The notes below the pieces were generated by a model. That model was not told the origin of the DNA and ran no database searches. It was given only the letters and a program-made list of their open reading frames with translations. A stretch of 64,000 nt of DNA. It comes from Artemisia argyi (taxonomy: Eukaryota > Streptophyta > Magnoliopsida > Asterales > Asteraceae). How positions within the stretch are numbered: the first letter of the stretch is position 1; every line of letters begins with the position of its first letter. The stretch is taken from the NCBI GenBank assembly GCA_030686995.1, contig CM060697.1, positions 41,506,959 to 41,570,958 on the forward strand. The letters are read 5' to 3'. Below are positions 1 through 12,250 of this stretch, one piece after another. A program made the position numbers and the translations under genes.

Positions 1-892
1 TAGGATTAGAAATACCTATAGGATTTTTCTGAGTTATATTTTTGCTTTAATATATCATTATAACCTAACTAACCCTCAGACAAGCTCACGTATCTACCTA
101 TGCCAACCACAACTATGTTTACTTGATGTAAACATCCCTGTATGTCAAGTCAAGGTAATAAACATATTTTCACTAAGAAAACTAGTACTATAATACCCTA
201 TACTTGCTAGAAAACCCTAAATGCACCTATGTGTTTCCAATTAGTCTTAAAACCCTAACTGCCTATCTGAACTTACATGCAAAGTACTTAGGACTTAAAT
301 ATAAGTTAAAATAGATACCTTAGGATATATTAGAACCCTTAGGATATAGTACAACCCCTAGAAATTTAGGTACAATCCATTTAAGCACAAAACCTTAATT
401 AGGTCATAACTTCCCAAAACTAGGTCAAAACTAGGTTAAAACTTTACCATAAGCTACCATCACTTAGTATAAGTTACTAATAGTTACTAAACATCATTAG
501 GACCTTAATTAAGATACTAAAACATAGACAAAGCCCTAAACACTTATAAAACAAAACTAGATAAAAATTAGACTTAATCCTAAAATTTATTATTTAAGCA
601 CCTTAAATATGAACAAGCAACCATCCTAGCTCCTCTATATGACTATGCTAGCAATCTAGCACCTCCAAGCACCCAAGCTAGGAGGTGAATCACCTCCTTG
701 TCAACCCTTTCTTCAAACCGACTCCCTCGACTCATCACCACCACAACCGCCCTACCTAGCCCCCTAGCTACCACCATAGCTCATCCTTGTCACCTCCTAG
801 CCTCACCGCATCAATCCATAGCCCTGCTTGCTCACCCCTCCCCTGTCGTGACACCTAAACCCTCGGTTCACCCTAAACCACCATACGCGACC

Positions 893-900
893 TATAAATA
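893..900 (+). promoter_or_regulatory. Candidate LTR TATA box
   Basis: TATAAATA is followed by a pyrimidine-rich stretch typical of plant transcription starts. The minus-strand LTR has a matching TATAAACA at 7712-7719 in the equivalent place, which supports a shared U3/R promoter. Confidence 0.55.
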
Positions 901-1690
901 CCACCTCCTCTACTCTCATTCTTCTTCACACCTCTCCTTTCCTTCTCTACCTCACATTTCTGAAGTATTAAGTAGTTAGAAGCAGTAGGAAACATGTAGC
1001 TAGGCCTTGGTTGCGTGGTGTTGTAGATTGAAGTCGAACAAGCAATAAGAAACCCTAGAACCTTAGTTCAGCCCTCCCCTGACCTAGGTAACCCTTAATT
1101 TACGTCCAAATAGTTTTAGAATAGACTTAGATGCTTAGTATATTACTTAGATAGCTATTAGATTGCTATGCATGCATGTTTGCCCTCGTAACCCTAGTTT
1201 TAGGTCGAATTACATGCTTATGTGTTTTATAGCTTATTTACTTGATATAAATTACATTATGTGACTTATTTGAACTTATATGAGTTAGTTATAAGCTTAG
1301 AAACTAGATTGCCATGCTACATTAAGAATTACATGCATTTAGGACTAGTTTTGCAAAATATTACATGCATAGGGGTATATATTGCAAATTCCTAAAACTA
1401 TAAAGTCTAGGGACTGTTTTTAACATTTCCTAGAAGACATTAGTGTAAGGACTAAATTTGCAATATATTAAACCTTAAAATAAACTAATAAAACAAATAT
1501 AAAACTAAAAGGACTAAAATTGCAAATGGCATAAATATAAGGGTAAATAGAGTAAATAATAGAAGTTAGTATAATCTAAGAACTATATGCGTCATTTCCT
1601 TAAAATATGATAGTTTAGGGACTAAATATGCATTAGATAGAAAGTTAGATGCCTATTTGTTATAAGTTTATAAGTTTAGGGTAGAAAAAG

Positions 1691-1693
<3 letters not shown>

Positions 1694-1772
<79 letters not shown>
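1694..1772. repeat. (AT)n microsatellite
   Basis: An uninterrupted AT dinucleotide tract of about 79 bp lies within the LTR. The inverted LTR copy lacks an equally long tract at the matching place, so it expanded after the two copies separated. Confidence 0.95.
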
Positions 1773-1825
1773 GGGTAAAAATGGACTATTTTCATAAAAT
1801 ATAAAAACCTATTTAAGTTAGAAGC

Positions 1826-2150
1826 ATAACACAATACTAGGGAGCTTCATTCGAGGATTACTATGTGGATATTTCGTTTTGACGAGTTTATTGGGTTTAC
1901 GAATCAAAGTGCCCTGACTCCTCGAACGATTATTGCATATACTTTTGAGATATGATGGCCTGAATGGTGTTATGTAACTAAACCCTAATAACAACATAAC
2001 TCATTAATAAGGAACTTTGTGTGAGGAGTAATAACTTCTGAATTATGATGGCCCGAACGGTATTATGCTGATCACATAATATAATAGTAGGGAGCTTCAT
2101 GTGAGGAGTCATATACTTCTGAATTACAATGGCCCGAATGGTGTTATGTT
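1826..2150 (+). repeat. LTR-internal degenerate tandem repeats
   Basis: About three to four degenerate units of roughly 85-100 bp each carry the blocks GGGAGCTTCATGTGAGGAG, ACTTCTGAATTA and ATGGCCCGAA. The same repeat cluster occurs inverted at about 6521-6852. Confidence 0.7.
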
Positions 2151-3087
2151 ATATATAAAAACCTAATAGTAATCAGGTAAGAAAACCTAGACTAAGACTT
2201 GACATACGCACACCCGCACTACCCCAGGATACGTGAGTGACTTGTCTAAACCCCTACTATAATTAGCTAGAGACTCAAGTGAGTTTTCATAGACTCACAC
2301 CCTTTTAAATGCTTTTTAAATGTTTTACAAACCCTGTGAGATGGATACATGCTTTAAAACCAAATACAAGTCTTTGCTCTGGTTATGGCACGAGTAAACT
2401 AACAGCCATCATTACATAACCAAAATTCATGAATATAATCATTTGGGACGTTTTACCCAAGCGAACGCGAATATAGTTGATAGATCTATTGGAGTTTGAC
2501 AACTCCCGTTGGTATTAACACCCCACTAGGTGGCACCAATAAGTACTATATTTGAACCCACTGAAGGTTTAACTTTGGAAAGTTATCCTTCCCATCCCTT
2601 CATGTTTTGGTCTGCAGACCCCATGACCCGGATCGTTAACGTGTGGTTCATGAGCTTAGTGCAATATACCTTCTTTCTAACACTAACCCTTTTCCACACA
2701 TAGAGTTTAAGCTAAACTCTATGGAACTTGTATTTATACATTAACTTTTTAAACCTATGACTCTCACTCAACATACGTGTTGACTTTTAAGCATGTTATC
2801 TTAGGTAATTAGGCACTGTAGGAACCCTGGCACGGAGAACCACTGGACATGAGGATGACCAGAATAGTTATCATTCATCAATTTTGTGTTGTAAAACGTA
2901 TCTTTGGGACCTCTCTTTTGGTAAAAGTACATCTTTTACTGTAAAACTTTGATGAATAAATGAATGATAACAACCTTTTTCAAAAACGTCTCTTTTCGAG
3001 TCATTTTCTATTATCTTGTCTTTGTTTCCATGAGTAATGCCCCAAACACTTTATCCGCTGCGATCAGTGAAAAATGGGGGTGTTACA

Positions 3088-5340
3088 ATCAAACCTCCCG
3101 TTTGATGAAGGCGAAAGTCATCTACCCGAAAAGGTTTACAATGAAAGGTTATGCTCAGCTGAAACAGGGGACTGCTCTAAAAACATTCCCCAAGAAGAAT
3201 CTAATCAGCGCTTCAAGATAAATTGCACTAATTCGGAAAAAAGACCAAAAGGGTGCGATTACTCGTTTAATGAATGGATTGCGAAAAGGTTCGATACCAC
3301 GAATATCGATAAGAAAACCAAATTAAAAGTATTTGTGGAATGGATGATCGATAGCTATTCTGATGAATCAAGAGAATATGATGATCCTCTCAAAAGGAGC
3401 TTCAAAAAATTTAAGATAGAATTTGAAAGAGAGGTAGCAACTCCTTGACGAATATGAACTCAAGATAGGAATAAAAAGGTATATGCTCCAGGATATATGG
3501 GAGAAATGTGAAATAACTTTCAAAAAAGGGCGGAAGTTCTGGCATAAAGTTGAATTAGAAGCTATGGAAGTTCGCGAGAGCCAACTAGAAGGGCGAAGGT
3601 ATGATCCCCCGGATGTCCAAGTTGAAACGTTCAAGGTTCGGAAATACATTATGGATGGTGTAGGAAGTTTCATAAGTATCGATAAAAAATTGATAAACAG
3701 CTACCAGTGGGAAGGATGAATGGAGAAAAATTTAAAAATTTGATAAGGGAAGAAATGCACACCCAAGTTGGTGTGCAACCGGCAGACTAGGCATGGCAGT
3801 GAGTCTAACTTAAATACTCGATAATAAACAAAAGTGCTCTTTCAGGAGACAACCCGAATTATCCTTTTCCTTTTATTTTCTTTATTTTGTTGGTTTGGTA
3901 TGTTTTGTACTAATAATTTGCTGGTACTGGAGGAAGCATTGCTATGGGGAACTAATTTTTGGACTTTTGCACCAAGAAAAATTCTCCAGACCTTTGCTAC
4001 GACATAGCTCCTCCATTGACTACACCGTAACAACCCCCAGGTGTCATTCTGGATAAATTTAGCAACTACGGCGTAGCACCCCATTTCAGCTACGCCGTAG
4101 CTACCTTCTGAACCTTAAAAATGCTTTTTATTTTACAAAACATTATTTAAACTTGTATTAGTTTTTAAATGAACTTTGTGGGTGTGTTCCCTGTAAACCC
4201 TCAAGAGACTTCACTCCTCCACTTAAATGAACCAAGTGGTTTAAAAGGCTTGTTGCATATGCTAAATGCAACCGTGATTCCTACGAAAGTGAGTTAGGTT
4301 TTTCTTTTTATTTTATTTTTCTTTTATAGGTTTTATGCTTTTGGTAGTTGTGTGATTCCATGGAATTGAAGTTTGCTCATTAGGTGAAGCGAAGTCACGT
4401 TTTTTAACATGACCCTTCTATCATTTTCAAGAGCGAATTTCAGGGAAGTTCTCGTTCTAATTCTAATTTTCCTCTTTATTTTTATTTCATGTACAAAAGG
4501 GACTTTGTACAACTCAAGTGAGGGACGGGAGTAGAATTATTTACTTGAAGTTTATCTTGCCCCATTTTTCTAGTTTATTTTGAAAAATTATGCCATTTTA
4601 AAACTTTTGACATGTTTTTCCGAACCTAACTAGAATGGACCTTAGTCAAGCACATTAACCCTTAATACCATGGTGAGGTTTAGCCTATTTCAGTTTGCCT
4701 TGTTTTACCCCAAATCCACCAAAATTATGAGTGTGCCGGTAGTTTGTAAACTTTAGAACTTGGCTTTTACATCATTTTGAAACCATAAACGAGTAGTGTA
4801 TTGAGATTTCTTGATACATTTGGAAGAAACTTTTTCAGAAGGCAATATTTTAGGATTATCACCCAAATAACCTTTATTTGTGCATTTATCGGCTAGTCAC
4901 ATTGACTATTCGACCCCCGTATTAAACCCTTTGTTGCACTCACCTTTAGTGCGAGATACCCCTAGATACACCCTTTTGAGCCTATCCTTTCGTTTCTTAC
5001 CCATATTGTTTTGATACACCTATACACCTTAGCGTACCGTGTAGTCTTAGTTTATGGTTGGGTAGTTGCCACTTGTTCTAGTTTGAGGTTCAAGTCAAGA
5101 GATTCAAGAATCACACCAACGTTGAAGACAAATCATTGAAGATCATGAGAAAACCCACTATTGTACATGTATTGTTCATCCCAAGTGGGGGGATATGTTA
5201 TTGTATTAGTTATGGAAAAAAATGTGAATTTCCGTATGTAGATATGTTATCTTTGGTGCAACCTTGTATAGCACCATAATAAGAGCTTTGAAGGAATTAG
5301 TACCGAAGAGGCCACTTCGGTCATATTTGAAGAATGAAGT
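3088..5340 (+). mobile_element. Decayed 3' portion of an Athila-like Ty3 element
   Basis: Three landmarks match the intact Athila-like element at 12251-27433 in order and orientation. AGGAGACAACCCG near 3845 corresponds to GGAGGCAACCCG near 21758. The pair CTAGTCACATTGACTA and GCGAGATACCCCTAGATACA near 4890-4970 corresponds to 22510-22600. A polypurine tract AAGTGGGGGGATA at 5183-5195 is followed by TGTTATTG, a possible 3' LTR start at 5196. The right edge, where chromovirus leader sequence begins, is approximate. Beyond the ORF remnant at its left end the segment is non-coding. Confidence 0.65.
3090..3716 (+). pseudogene. Remnant ORF downstream of Athila-type pol
   Basis: The frame 3090-3448 reads ...KVFVEWMIDSYSDESREYDD and then shifts; 3483-3716 continues with a stretch containing DPPDVQVETFKVRKYI and SINSYQW-like residues. 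I recognise the pattern DPP..(V/I)ETF.V(R/K)(K/R)Y as part of a protein encoded near the 3' end of Athila-type elements in composites; this is from memory. Its function is unknown. At least one frameshift and several stops separate the parts. The left end is cut by the LTR at 3087, so the frame formally starts inside the LTR and no true start codon is present. Confidence 0.45.
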
Positions 5341-5517
5341 TGTTGGTTCTTAATCACCAACATGAAGACCAAGTGAGATGCCCATCATGACGTCCTCTAA
5401 TGGCACACACTTGTTACATGATCCAATTCTATAACACCCCCATTTCTCGGGTTTAATAAAATAGTTGTAGTTTAGGTTTTGACCTTGTTCTCTACAACTG
5501 AAGCTCTGATGCCAATC
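5340..5517 (-). mobile_element. Chromovirus leader with primer-binding site (minus)
   Basis: Immediately inside the minus-strand LTR the minus strand reads TTGGCATCAGAGC (5503-5515), close to the initiator-Met tRNA PBS TGGTATCAGAGC, with one central change. About 160 bp of leader follow before sequence resembling the end of the Athila-like remnant. The motif AATGGGGGTGTTATA recurs inside this leader, echoing the LTR end. The gag-pol body of this element is absent. Confidence 0.55.
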
Positions 5518-8500
5518 TGTAACACCCCCATTTTTCACTGATCGCAGCGGATTAAGTGTTTTTGGTATTACTTCTTAGAATCACAGTTACAGTAATAGAA
5601 AACGACTCGAAAAGAGACGTTTTAGAAATTTAGTTATCATTCATTTAATTATCAGAGTTTTATTTGTAAAAGATATACTTTTACTTTTGATGAGGTCCCA
5701 AAAATCTAGGTGTTAGGTTATGTTTGAATGATAACTAGGTTAAAAGTCCTCCAAGTTCAGTGCCTCCTTCTGCCATATCTTCGTAAAAGTAGTATACCTA
5801 GAATACATGCTTTAAAAGTCAACACTAGGTGTTGAGTGAGAGTCATAGGTTTAAGTGTTAGTGAATACAAGTTCCCTGGGTTCAGTTGTTAGACCCATCT
5901 GGGAAAATGTAATGTGTTTGTGATAATTGTGATGCATGGACAATTATCATGAGTGGGGTATGTTTCACTAAGCTCATGACACACGTCAACAATCCGGGTC
6001 ATGGGGCTGCAGACCCAACCATGAGGGGATGGGAAGGACAACTTGCCAAAGTTAAACCTTCAGTGGGTTCAAATATAGTACTTATTGGTACCACCTAGAG
6101 AGGTGTTAATACCAACGGGAGTTGTCAAACTCCAATAGATCTATCAACTATATTCGTGTTCGCGTGGGTAAAATATCCCAAACGATTAGATTCATGAATT
6201 TTGGTTATGTAGTGGTGGCAGTTAGTTTACTCGTGCAACAACCAAAGAAAAAGACTTGTATTCGGTTTTAAGTAAAGCAAGTAGCATGTATCCCCCTCAC
6301 AGGGTTTGTAAAGTATTTAGTGTGAAAGTTTAAAAAGAGTAAGAGGCTATGAACTCACCCGGGCTTAGAGAAATCTAAGTGATGCAAATAGTGACTCAGG
6401 AACTAGAGTGCCTTACTCACGTATCCTAGTGTATTGTAGGTTTGGATGTATGTCAAGCTTTACTTATCTTGTTTAAGTTTCTTAAGTTATTCTTCTTAGG
6501 TTCATTAATGTTTTAGATATAATATAACACCGTTCCGACCATCATAATCCAGAAGTATATGACTCCTCACATGAAGCTCCCTACTCTTGTATTATGTTAT
6601 CAACATAATACCGTTCGGGCCATCATAATTCAAAAGTTAATATTCCTCACATGAAGCTCCCTACTATTGAGCTATATTGTTATTAGGTTAAGTTATAGTC
6701 ATAACACCGTTCGGGCCATCATATCTCAGAAGTATATGCAATAATCGTTCGAGGAGTCAGGGCACTTTAATTCGTAAACCCAACAAACTCGTCAAAACGA
6801 AATATCCACATAGTACTCCTCGCATGAAGCTCCCTAATATTGTATTATGCTTCTAACTTTATTTAGATTTTATGATATTTTTACTTTATACCCTTATAGT
6901 TTATATATTTACATTTTCTACCCTAAATTTATACTTATATTATTTATACTTATAACTATCTATACTTGACACAACTAGTCCCTAGACTTCTATAGTTTTA
7001 GAAAATGACATAACTAACCCTTAGACTCCTAAGTTTTCTATATTTACCATTTAGACCTTTAACTTTATAATATTTGCATAACTAGTCCTTTTTAGTTTAT
7101 AACTTATTTTAGTTTCTATCCTATAAAACTTTGCAAAACTAGTCCTTATACTTATAACTTCTAGGAAATGTCAAAAACAGTCCCTAGACTTTATAGTTTC
7201 AGGAATTTATGATATATACCCTTATGCATGTAAAGTTTTACAAAACAAGTCCTAAATGCATGTAAATTATATTTTTTTTGTAACAACTAAGTTTTCTAGC
7301 TTATGTTTAACTAATATTAGCCTATCTAAGTTATCTAATTCAGATTATAGGTCATGTAAAGGGTGTATAGCATATAAACATGTATTAAACTTATTTTAGG
7401 GTTTTAAAATGTAAACTAGTAAATGAAATGGTTCAAGGCTCATGTAAGGGTTCCTAGGGGATCTAAGGCATCCTAATACTATCCTAAGATTATACTAAAG
7501 CTAATAGAACTAAATGTAAAGCTTACTTGGTTAGTTTAGGGTTTAACGAGGGTTTAGAGTTTTCTAGGGCTCTTCTCGACTCAAACCACAACACAACTCG
7601 GCCAAGGCTTTGCTACTCGACTCATAAATACTCTAAAGGTTCTAAACTATAGAATATATGTGATAGAGAGGAGTGGGAAGGTGTGGGATGAAATGAAGGG
7701 GTGTACGAGGGTGTTTATAGGGTCGACAAGAGTAGTGAGCAAGCAAAGGTGAGCTAGATGTCGAGCAGAGGGGAGTAAGCAAAGCTAGGGGTGATCGTGG
7801 AGGGTCTAATGGTGATGAGGATGGGATATGGTGGTAGCTAGGGGGCGCCATAGGCCGGTTGTGGTGGAGGAGAGCCGAGGGAGGCGGTTAAGGAAGAAAG
7901 GGTAACAAGGAGGTGATGCACCTCATACCTTGGTAGCTTAGAGGTTCTTGTAACCTGCTTGGGATGTTTAGTGATGGTTTAGGGTGATTAGTGATGGATT
8001 AGTGGTGGTTTAGTGGTGATTAGCGGTGGTTTAGTTAAGTTGGTGACAAGTAGGTGATGCACCTACTTGGGTTGGTGCTTGTAAGGTGTTAGGGTTCTAG
8101 CTTAACTAGGGAGAGGTGTTACGGTGCTTGGTTAAGGTGTTTGAGATGCTTATGTTTAGGTTTTACTAGTTTAGATTAAGTTTTGACCTAGTTTTACTTA
8201 GTGAGTGTTTAAGGTTTTACCTAAGGTTTAGTGCCTAGGTTAGGTTCCTAAGAGTGTTTAGTGACTAATCCTAAGTTCTAAGAGGCTTATACTAAGTGGT
8301 GGTGATCTATGGGGAAGTTTTGGGATAATCTAGACCTAATTCTAGGAAGTTAAGACTTAGTTATGGTTTTGTGCTTAAGGGACTTGTACCTAAGTTCTAA
8401 AGGGTTGTACTAATGCCTAATGGTCCCAAGGTATCCTAATGTTCCTAAGGTAACTCATAATTAATCCTTGGACACTTTCATACTAGTTAAGTTAAGCATA

Positions 8501-8803
8501 TAGGTTCAAATAAGCACATAGACCTAATTAGTGTTTAATTAAGGTTTATTAGGGTTTTTCGATATGTTTAGTATGTTAGATTGGTAGATTACTTATTATG
8601 GTGTTGTGGTGAGCTTATGCTTGACATACCAGGGGTTTATAGGATGTGAGTGTTGAGTTATTTAGCTTTTGTAGATGCGTGAGTAGGTCTAGTGAGTCAT
8701 GCAAGTAATAAAGGCACATAAAAAGCAAAAATTTACCTGTGAAATACCTACTACAGGTATTTGTAATGGGAATGACCGTAATGAGGTTTTGTGGGTTGTT
8801 ACA
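5518..8803 (-). mobile_element. Full long LTR of a minus-strand chromovirus (Tekay/Del-like)
   Basis: On the minus strand the LTR runs from TGTAACAACCC (8803) to GGGGGTGTTACA (5518), 3,286 bp, and is followed by a PBS, which makes it a 5' LTR. It interrupts the Copia-1 integrase frame at 8803/8804. A TATA-like TATAAACA lies at 7712-7719 (minus) and internal repeats at 6521-6852. It is inverted relative to the LTR at 1-3087 and visibly diverged from it, so the two are probably separate insertions. No partner LTR in the same orientation lies in the window. Confidence 0.75.
6521..6852 (-). repeat. LTR-internal tandem repeats, inverted copy
   Basis: Three to four degenerate units share ACCGTTCGGGCCATCATA, CAGAAGTATAT and CTCACATGAAGCTCCCTA. 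They mirror the cluster at 1826-2150 and are therefore part of the LTR family, not an independent satellite. Confidence 0.7.
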
Positions 8804-10044
8804 TCTTAAGATTTCTTTGTTTAAAACAATGTAAGCTTTGCTATTTTGTGAATATCCAAGAAATACACCTTCATAAGACTTTTGGACAAATTTGGTGAGA
8901 TAATCCGTGGTGTTTAATATAAAACATTTACTTCTAAACACTCTAAAATATCCTAATATAGGTTTTTTACTTCTATATAATTCATAAGGAGTTTTATTCA
9001 AAAATGGTCTAATTAAGACTCGGTTTAAAATATAAGTTGATGTGTCGACGGCTTTACACCAAAACTTTTGTGGAATATTTTGTTCATTAAGCATTGTTCT
9101 ACTTATCTCTTGAAGAGTCTGGTTTTTACGTTCTACTACATCATTAGATTGAGGAGTACGAGGTGCCGAAAAGTTACGTGTTATACTATTTTTATCACAA
9201 AAATTTCCAAATTGTATTTCATTGTCAAATTCACGACCATGATTCATTCTAATTGACACAATGCAATTTCCTAATTGATTTTGAATTTTCTTACTAAGAA
9301 TTTCAAATTGGTCAAAAGCTTCGTTTTTACTTTTCAAAATTTTTATCCAAGTGTTTCTTGAATAATCATCTACTATAACCAAAGTGTAGAAGTTACCTCC
9401 ATAACTTTTTATAGCAGATGGAACAAACAAATCCATATGCAAAAGTTCTAGACACCTAGATGTAGATACTATATTTTTAGCCTTATGGCTACTATGAACT
9501 TGTTTACCAATTTTGCAAGCATCACAAAAGTGTTGGTCATATTTCAACTTGGGTAGTTTTCTAACTAATTCTTTAGAGGATAGAGATTGAATAAGTATCA
9601 TATTAGCATGACCTAAATGTCTATGCCAAAGGGTTGAGGAATCATCTAATGTGGTGAGGCAAAGTTTTTCTCTAGAAGTTTTATCAATCTTCATGACGTA
9701 TACGTTGTTCTTCAAAACACCTTTCGCTATAGTTATTCTGTCTTTTAGTATTTTACTTTCATTTTCACTAAATAGGATGTTATACTTTTTACGACAAAGT
9801 TAACTTATACTAAGAAGATTAAAACCTAGGTTGTCAACATGAGCAACATCGTCAATAGACAGAGAGAGTCATGAGAAATTGAACCTTTTCCGATGATTTT
9901 ACTTTTAAGCTTGCTACCAAAAGTAACATTACCTCTATCATATTCTTGATATGTTGAAAAGAGGCTTTTGTTTCCCGTCATATGTCTTGAGCAACCACTA
10001 TCTTTGATCCATTCATCCGGTTCCAAACACACTTTCGAGCATAC
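8804..10044 (-). pseudogene. Copia-1 protease/integrase fragment (truncated both ends)
   Basis: Reading leftwards from 10044, the aspartic protease motif WIKDSGCSRHMTGN appears first (within 9826-10032). A frameshift follows near 9860-9880, then an in-frame TAA near 9800 at a position where related elements have Gln. Next comes a GAG-pre-integrase block (WHRHLGHAN...CDACKIGKQ) and the integrase core, with LHMDLF (first Asp), NHGREFDNEI replacing the usual D-N-G-x-E-F (second catalytic Asp lost) and SNDVVERKNQT (Glu). The frame reads on into the chromovirus LTR at 8803, so about the last 63 codons of the visible ORF (8615-8803) are LTR. No reverse transcriptase remains. The right edge is the Copia-2 LTR. 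Confidence 0.85.
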
Positions 10045-10928
10045 TGTTGGGTCACTGAATTCCCCGAACTTCCTCTAACTAGGATTTGAACATAAAATAT
10101 CCTAAGTGTTTAAAATCCATGAATATTATCAGGTCACTGAGTGAACAGTTGCTCAGTGAGTCATCTTCAGGATGCCTAGAACGAGTCTAAGAAGAAAGGT
10201 TCTCCAGTCAGTGAGGGGGACTCTCACTGAGTGACACCTAAGCCAAAGAAGACGGTGATGGATTCAGTGAGTGATAACAATAGCTCACTGAATTGCAATG
10301 TCTCCTCATCAACTATGAAGACTGAACATGAAGACTTTAAGACAGAAGAATAGGCGGGACTAGGCGGGAAAGTTTAAACAGGTTCGCAAAAGTGCTTTAT
10401 CACTTTAAGGTCAAAGTTTCCCTAAATGGCTAAATCCAGTCTGTCATCAGAAAGCACCTTTTGGCCTTAAAACAATGAAGGTTCTTTTACTAGAGAACAA
10501 AATCTATCAAGATTTTGTCTTAGGATGTCTTATGTCTCTTGGGTAATACAGTGGTTCATACTTGTGTATAAATAGGATCATAAAGAGGAGAAAAGGTTAA
10601 GTTTGTGCAATTAATGCTTAGACATTCACAAACCCTTTTCTCCTCCAAATAACAAACTTGTACCTGAGATAGCTCAGTTGTACCATAGTTGTTACTTAAG
10701 CTTAGCTTAAGTTTAGTAAGGAGATTCACCATACTTGTCATTCAATCCCAAGTGTTGTTTCGCAAACACTTGGGTATAATTCTTTGATTAACTTCTAATA
10801 AGAATTAAACGTTGAAACTTATCTTATCTTGTTTTACATATTGTTAATCACTTACATCTGTGTTTACGCCATGGAACTTGGTTAGTTTAACTCCATAGTT
10901 AACATTAACTAAGTAAAAAGGTCCAACA
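10045..10928 (+). mobile_element. Copia-2 5' LTR
   Basis: Runs from TGTTGG to TCCAACA (TG...CA), 884 bp, and is followed two bases later by a Met-tRNA PBS. A TATA box TATAAATA lies at 10567-10574. Upstream is a cluster of TCACTGA/TCAGTGA motifs (10052-10293). The matching 3' LTR is not in the window because later insertions separate it. Confidence 0.85.
10567..10574 (+). promoter_or_regulatory. Copia-2 LTR TATA box
   Basis: TATAAATA stands 361 bp before the LTR end, the expected place for the U3/R boundary of an LTR this size. Confidence 0.6.
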
Positions 10929-10930
10929 AG

Positions 10931-10943
10931 TGGTATCAGAGCC
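10931..10943 (+). other. Copia-2 primer-binding site (initiator-Met tRNA)
   Basis: TGGTATCAGAGCC, the standard Ty1/copia plant PBS, starts two bases after the LTR end. Confidence 0.9.
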
Positions 10944-11021
10944 TTTGATTTGTAAGACTTACAAAACATTTCAACTTGTCGATAAAAAGGGTGCTAAAGT
11001 TTTTATAATCAAGATCCTACC

Positions 11022-12250
11022 ATGGCTAACACAGATGTGCCCCAACTTGTCGATAAAAAGGGTGGAAGCTATACTGCTACTACTCCTAGACTTGAAGTTG
11101 GAAAATTTAGCAAGTGGAAAAAGTGCATGGTTTACTACTTGACTGGGATGGAACCTTATTACATTAAGCTTATTAATGATGTTTCATATGTCCCTACAAC
11201 TGCCCAAGGTTTAATCAAATCGGAAGCCCAGTGGACCCCAGATGAGAGAAGGGTGGTCAATCAAGACCAACGCCTGAAAAGCATCATTATATCTTGTCTT
11301 CCTGGCGATATAATGGAATCAGTCATCAATTGTCCAACTGCAAAGCAGACATGGATTGACTTGGTTCACAGCTATGAAGGTCCCTCAGATACCAAGGAAA
11401 ACAGGATCATGGACTTGAAACTAGAGTACAACACTTTCAGGGCCAAAGACTCTGAAAGTCTCTCTAAGACCTACACCCGGTATAAGACCTTTCTCAATGA
11501 ACTGACCAATGATGGTGTCAACCTGTCTAAGCATGAAATCAATGTTGGCTTTGTCAACAGTCTCCCTGAGAAGCGGTTAAACTTCTCTCAGGGTCTTAGA
11601 AATGCCAATCTTATTCAGAATCTTGAGCTCCCTGAAATTTATGGGAAGTTTGTCTATGAGGACAACTTAATCACTAGGAGATACCCTGGTAAAGCTCAAG
11701 AGATCAAAAAGGCCCTGACAATTTCACCCATATCTACTGCTTTATATTCTAATGGTGTTGTGCAGGATTTTCAAGATGGTTATGATGATGAGGCTGATGA
11801 AAGAACCAGCGAGGAGTACCTAAATGATTTACAAAATGAATTTCATGAAAGGGCACTTCTTGCAAACATAAAAAGGTTCATTAAAAGGAACAAAAAATTT
11901 TCAAATTCAAAAGCAAATGACAGCACTGAATGTTTCAATTGTAGTAAAAAGGGTCATTTTGCTAAAGATTGTTTCTCTAAAACAACCTCAGTACCATCTT
12001 ATAAATTCTCCAGAAACAACTCTTTCTCAGGAACTAGCAAGTTTCAACCTAAAATGCTTCAATCTAGTCTGTCTTTTCAAAACAAGCCTGAAAAGTTTCC
12101 TCAAAAAGATTTTGAAGCTAAATATAGAAAGGCCAAGGCCAAACTTGTTCTTCTTGAGTCAGCTCCTTCTGTCCCTCAGTCTTCACAAGTTTCCAAATCT
12201 TCTCATCAGAAAAATAAGGGACTTGTTGCTGAAACCTATGATTGGGACGA
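11022..12250 (+). pseudogene. gag: Copia-2 gag, N-terminal part
   Basis: Gag forms the virus-like particle that packages element RNA in the cytoplasm. The frame opens 79 bp after the PBS and runs 409 codons before the Athila-like insertion. It has the UBN2-type copia Gag body and one CCHC zinc knuckle, CFNCSKKGHFAKDC, at about residues 304-317, then a Ser/Lys-rich tail ending in WD. I chose the ATG at 11022 because Gag similarity begins there; an upstream ATG in another frame (10930) overlaps the PBS. The frame resumes after 27438 with an acidic segment starting at the duplicated GACGA, so gag was open when it was hit. Confidence 0.85.
12246..12250 (+). repeat. Left target-site duplication of Athila-like element
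   Basis: GACGA is repeated exactly at 27434-27438 on the other side of the element. Confidence 0.9.

Larger units (their letters stand above)
1..3087 (+). mobile_element. Chromovirus (Tekay/Del-like) LTR, plus orientation, cut by window start
   Basis: The segment ends in GGGGGTGTTACA at 3087, the inverted form of the TGTAACACCCC termini usual for long-LTR plant chromoviruses. It aligns by eye, with clear divergence, to the reverse complement of 5518-8803. Shared blocks include the internal repeat cluster, the TATA region and the stretch reading TGGCACCAATAAGTACTATA near 2530. No long reading frame is credible here. It is probably the 3' LTR of an element lying left of the window, because no primer-binding site follows position 3087. 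Confidence 0.75.

Noticed and set aside
698..979. 93-codon Pro/Ser/His-rich frame in the plus LTR
   Set aside because: It overlaps the TATA box and pyrimidine-rich promoter of the LTR, the composition is that of C-rich non-coding DNA, and the inverted LTR copy does not keep the frame.
1694..1772. Origin-like or regulatory AT tract
   Set aside because: It is a plain dinucleotide microsatellite with no flanking structure to support another role.
5350..5538. 62-codon minus frame across the chromovirus LTR/leader border
   Set aside because: It begins inside the LTR end and crosses the PBS; such a frame would not be an element gene.
8615..8803. C-terminal 63 codons of the Copia-1 frame as a novel integrase tail
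   Set aside because: They are translated chromovirus LTR beyond the insertion point at 8803.
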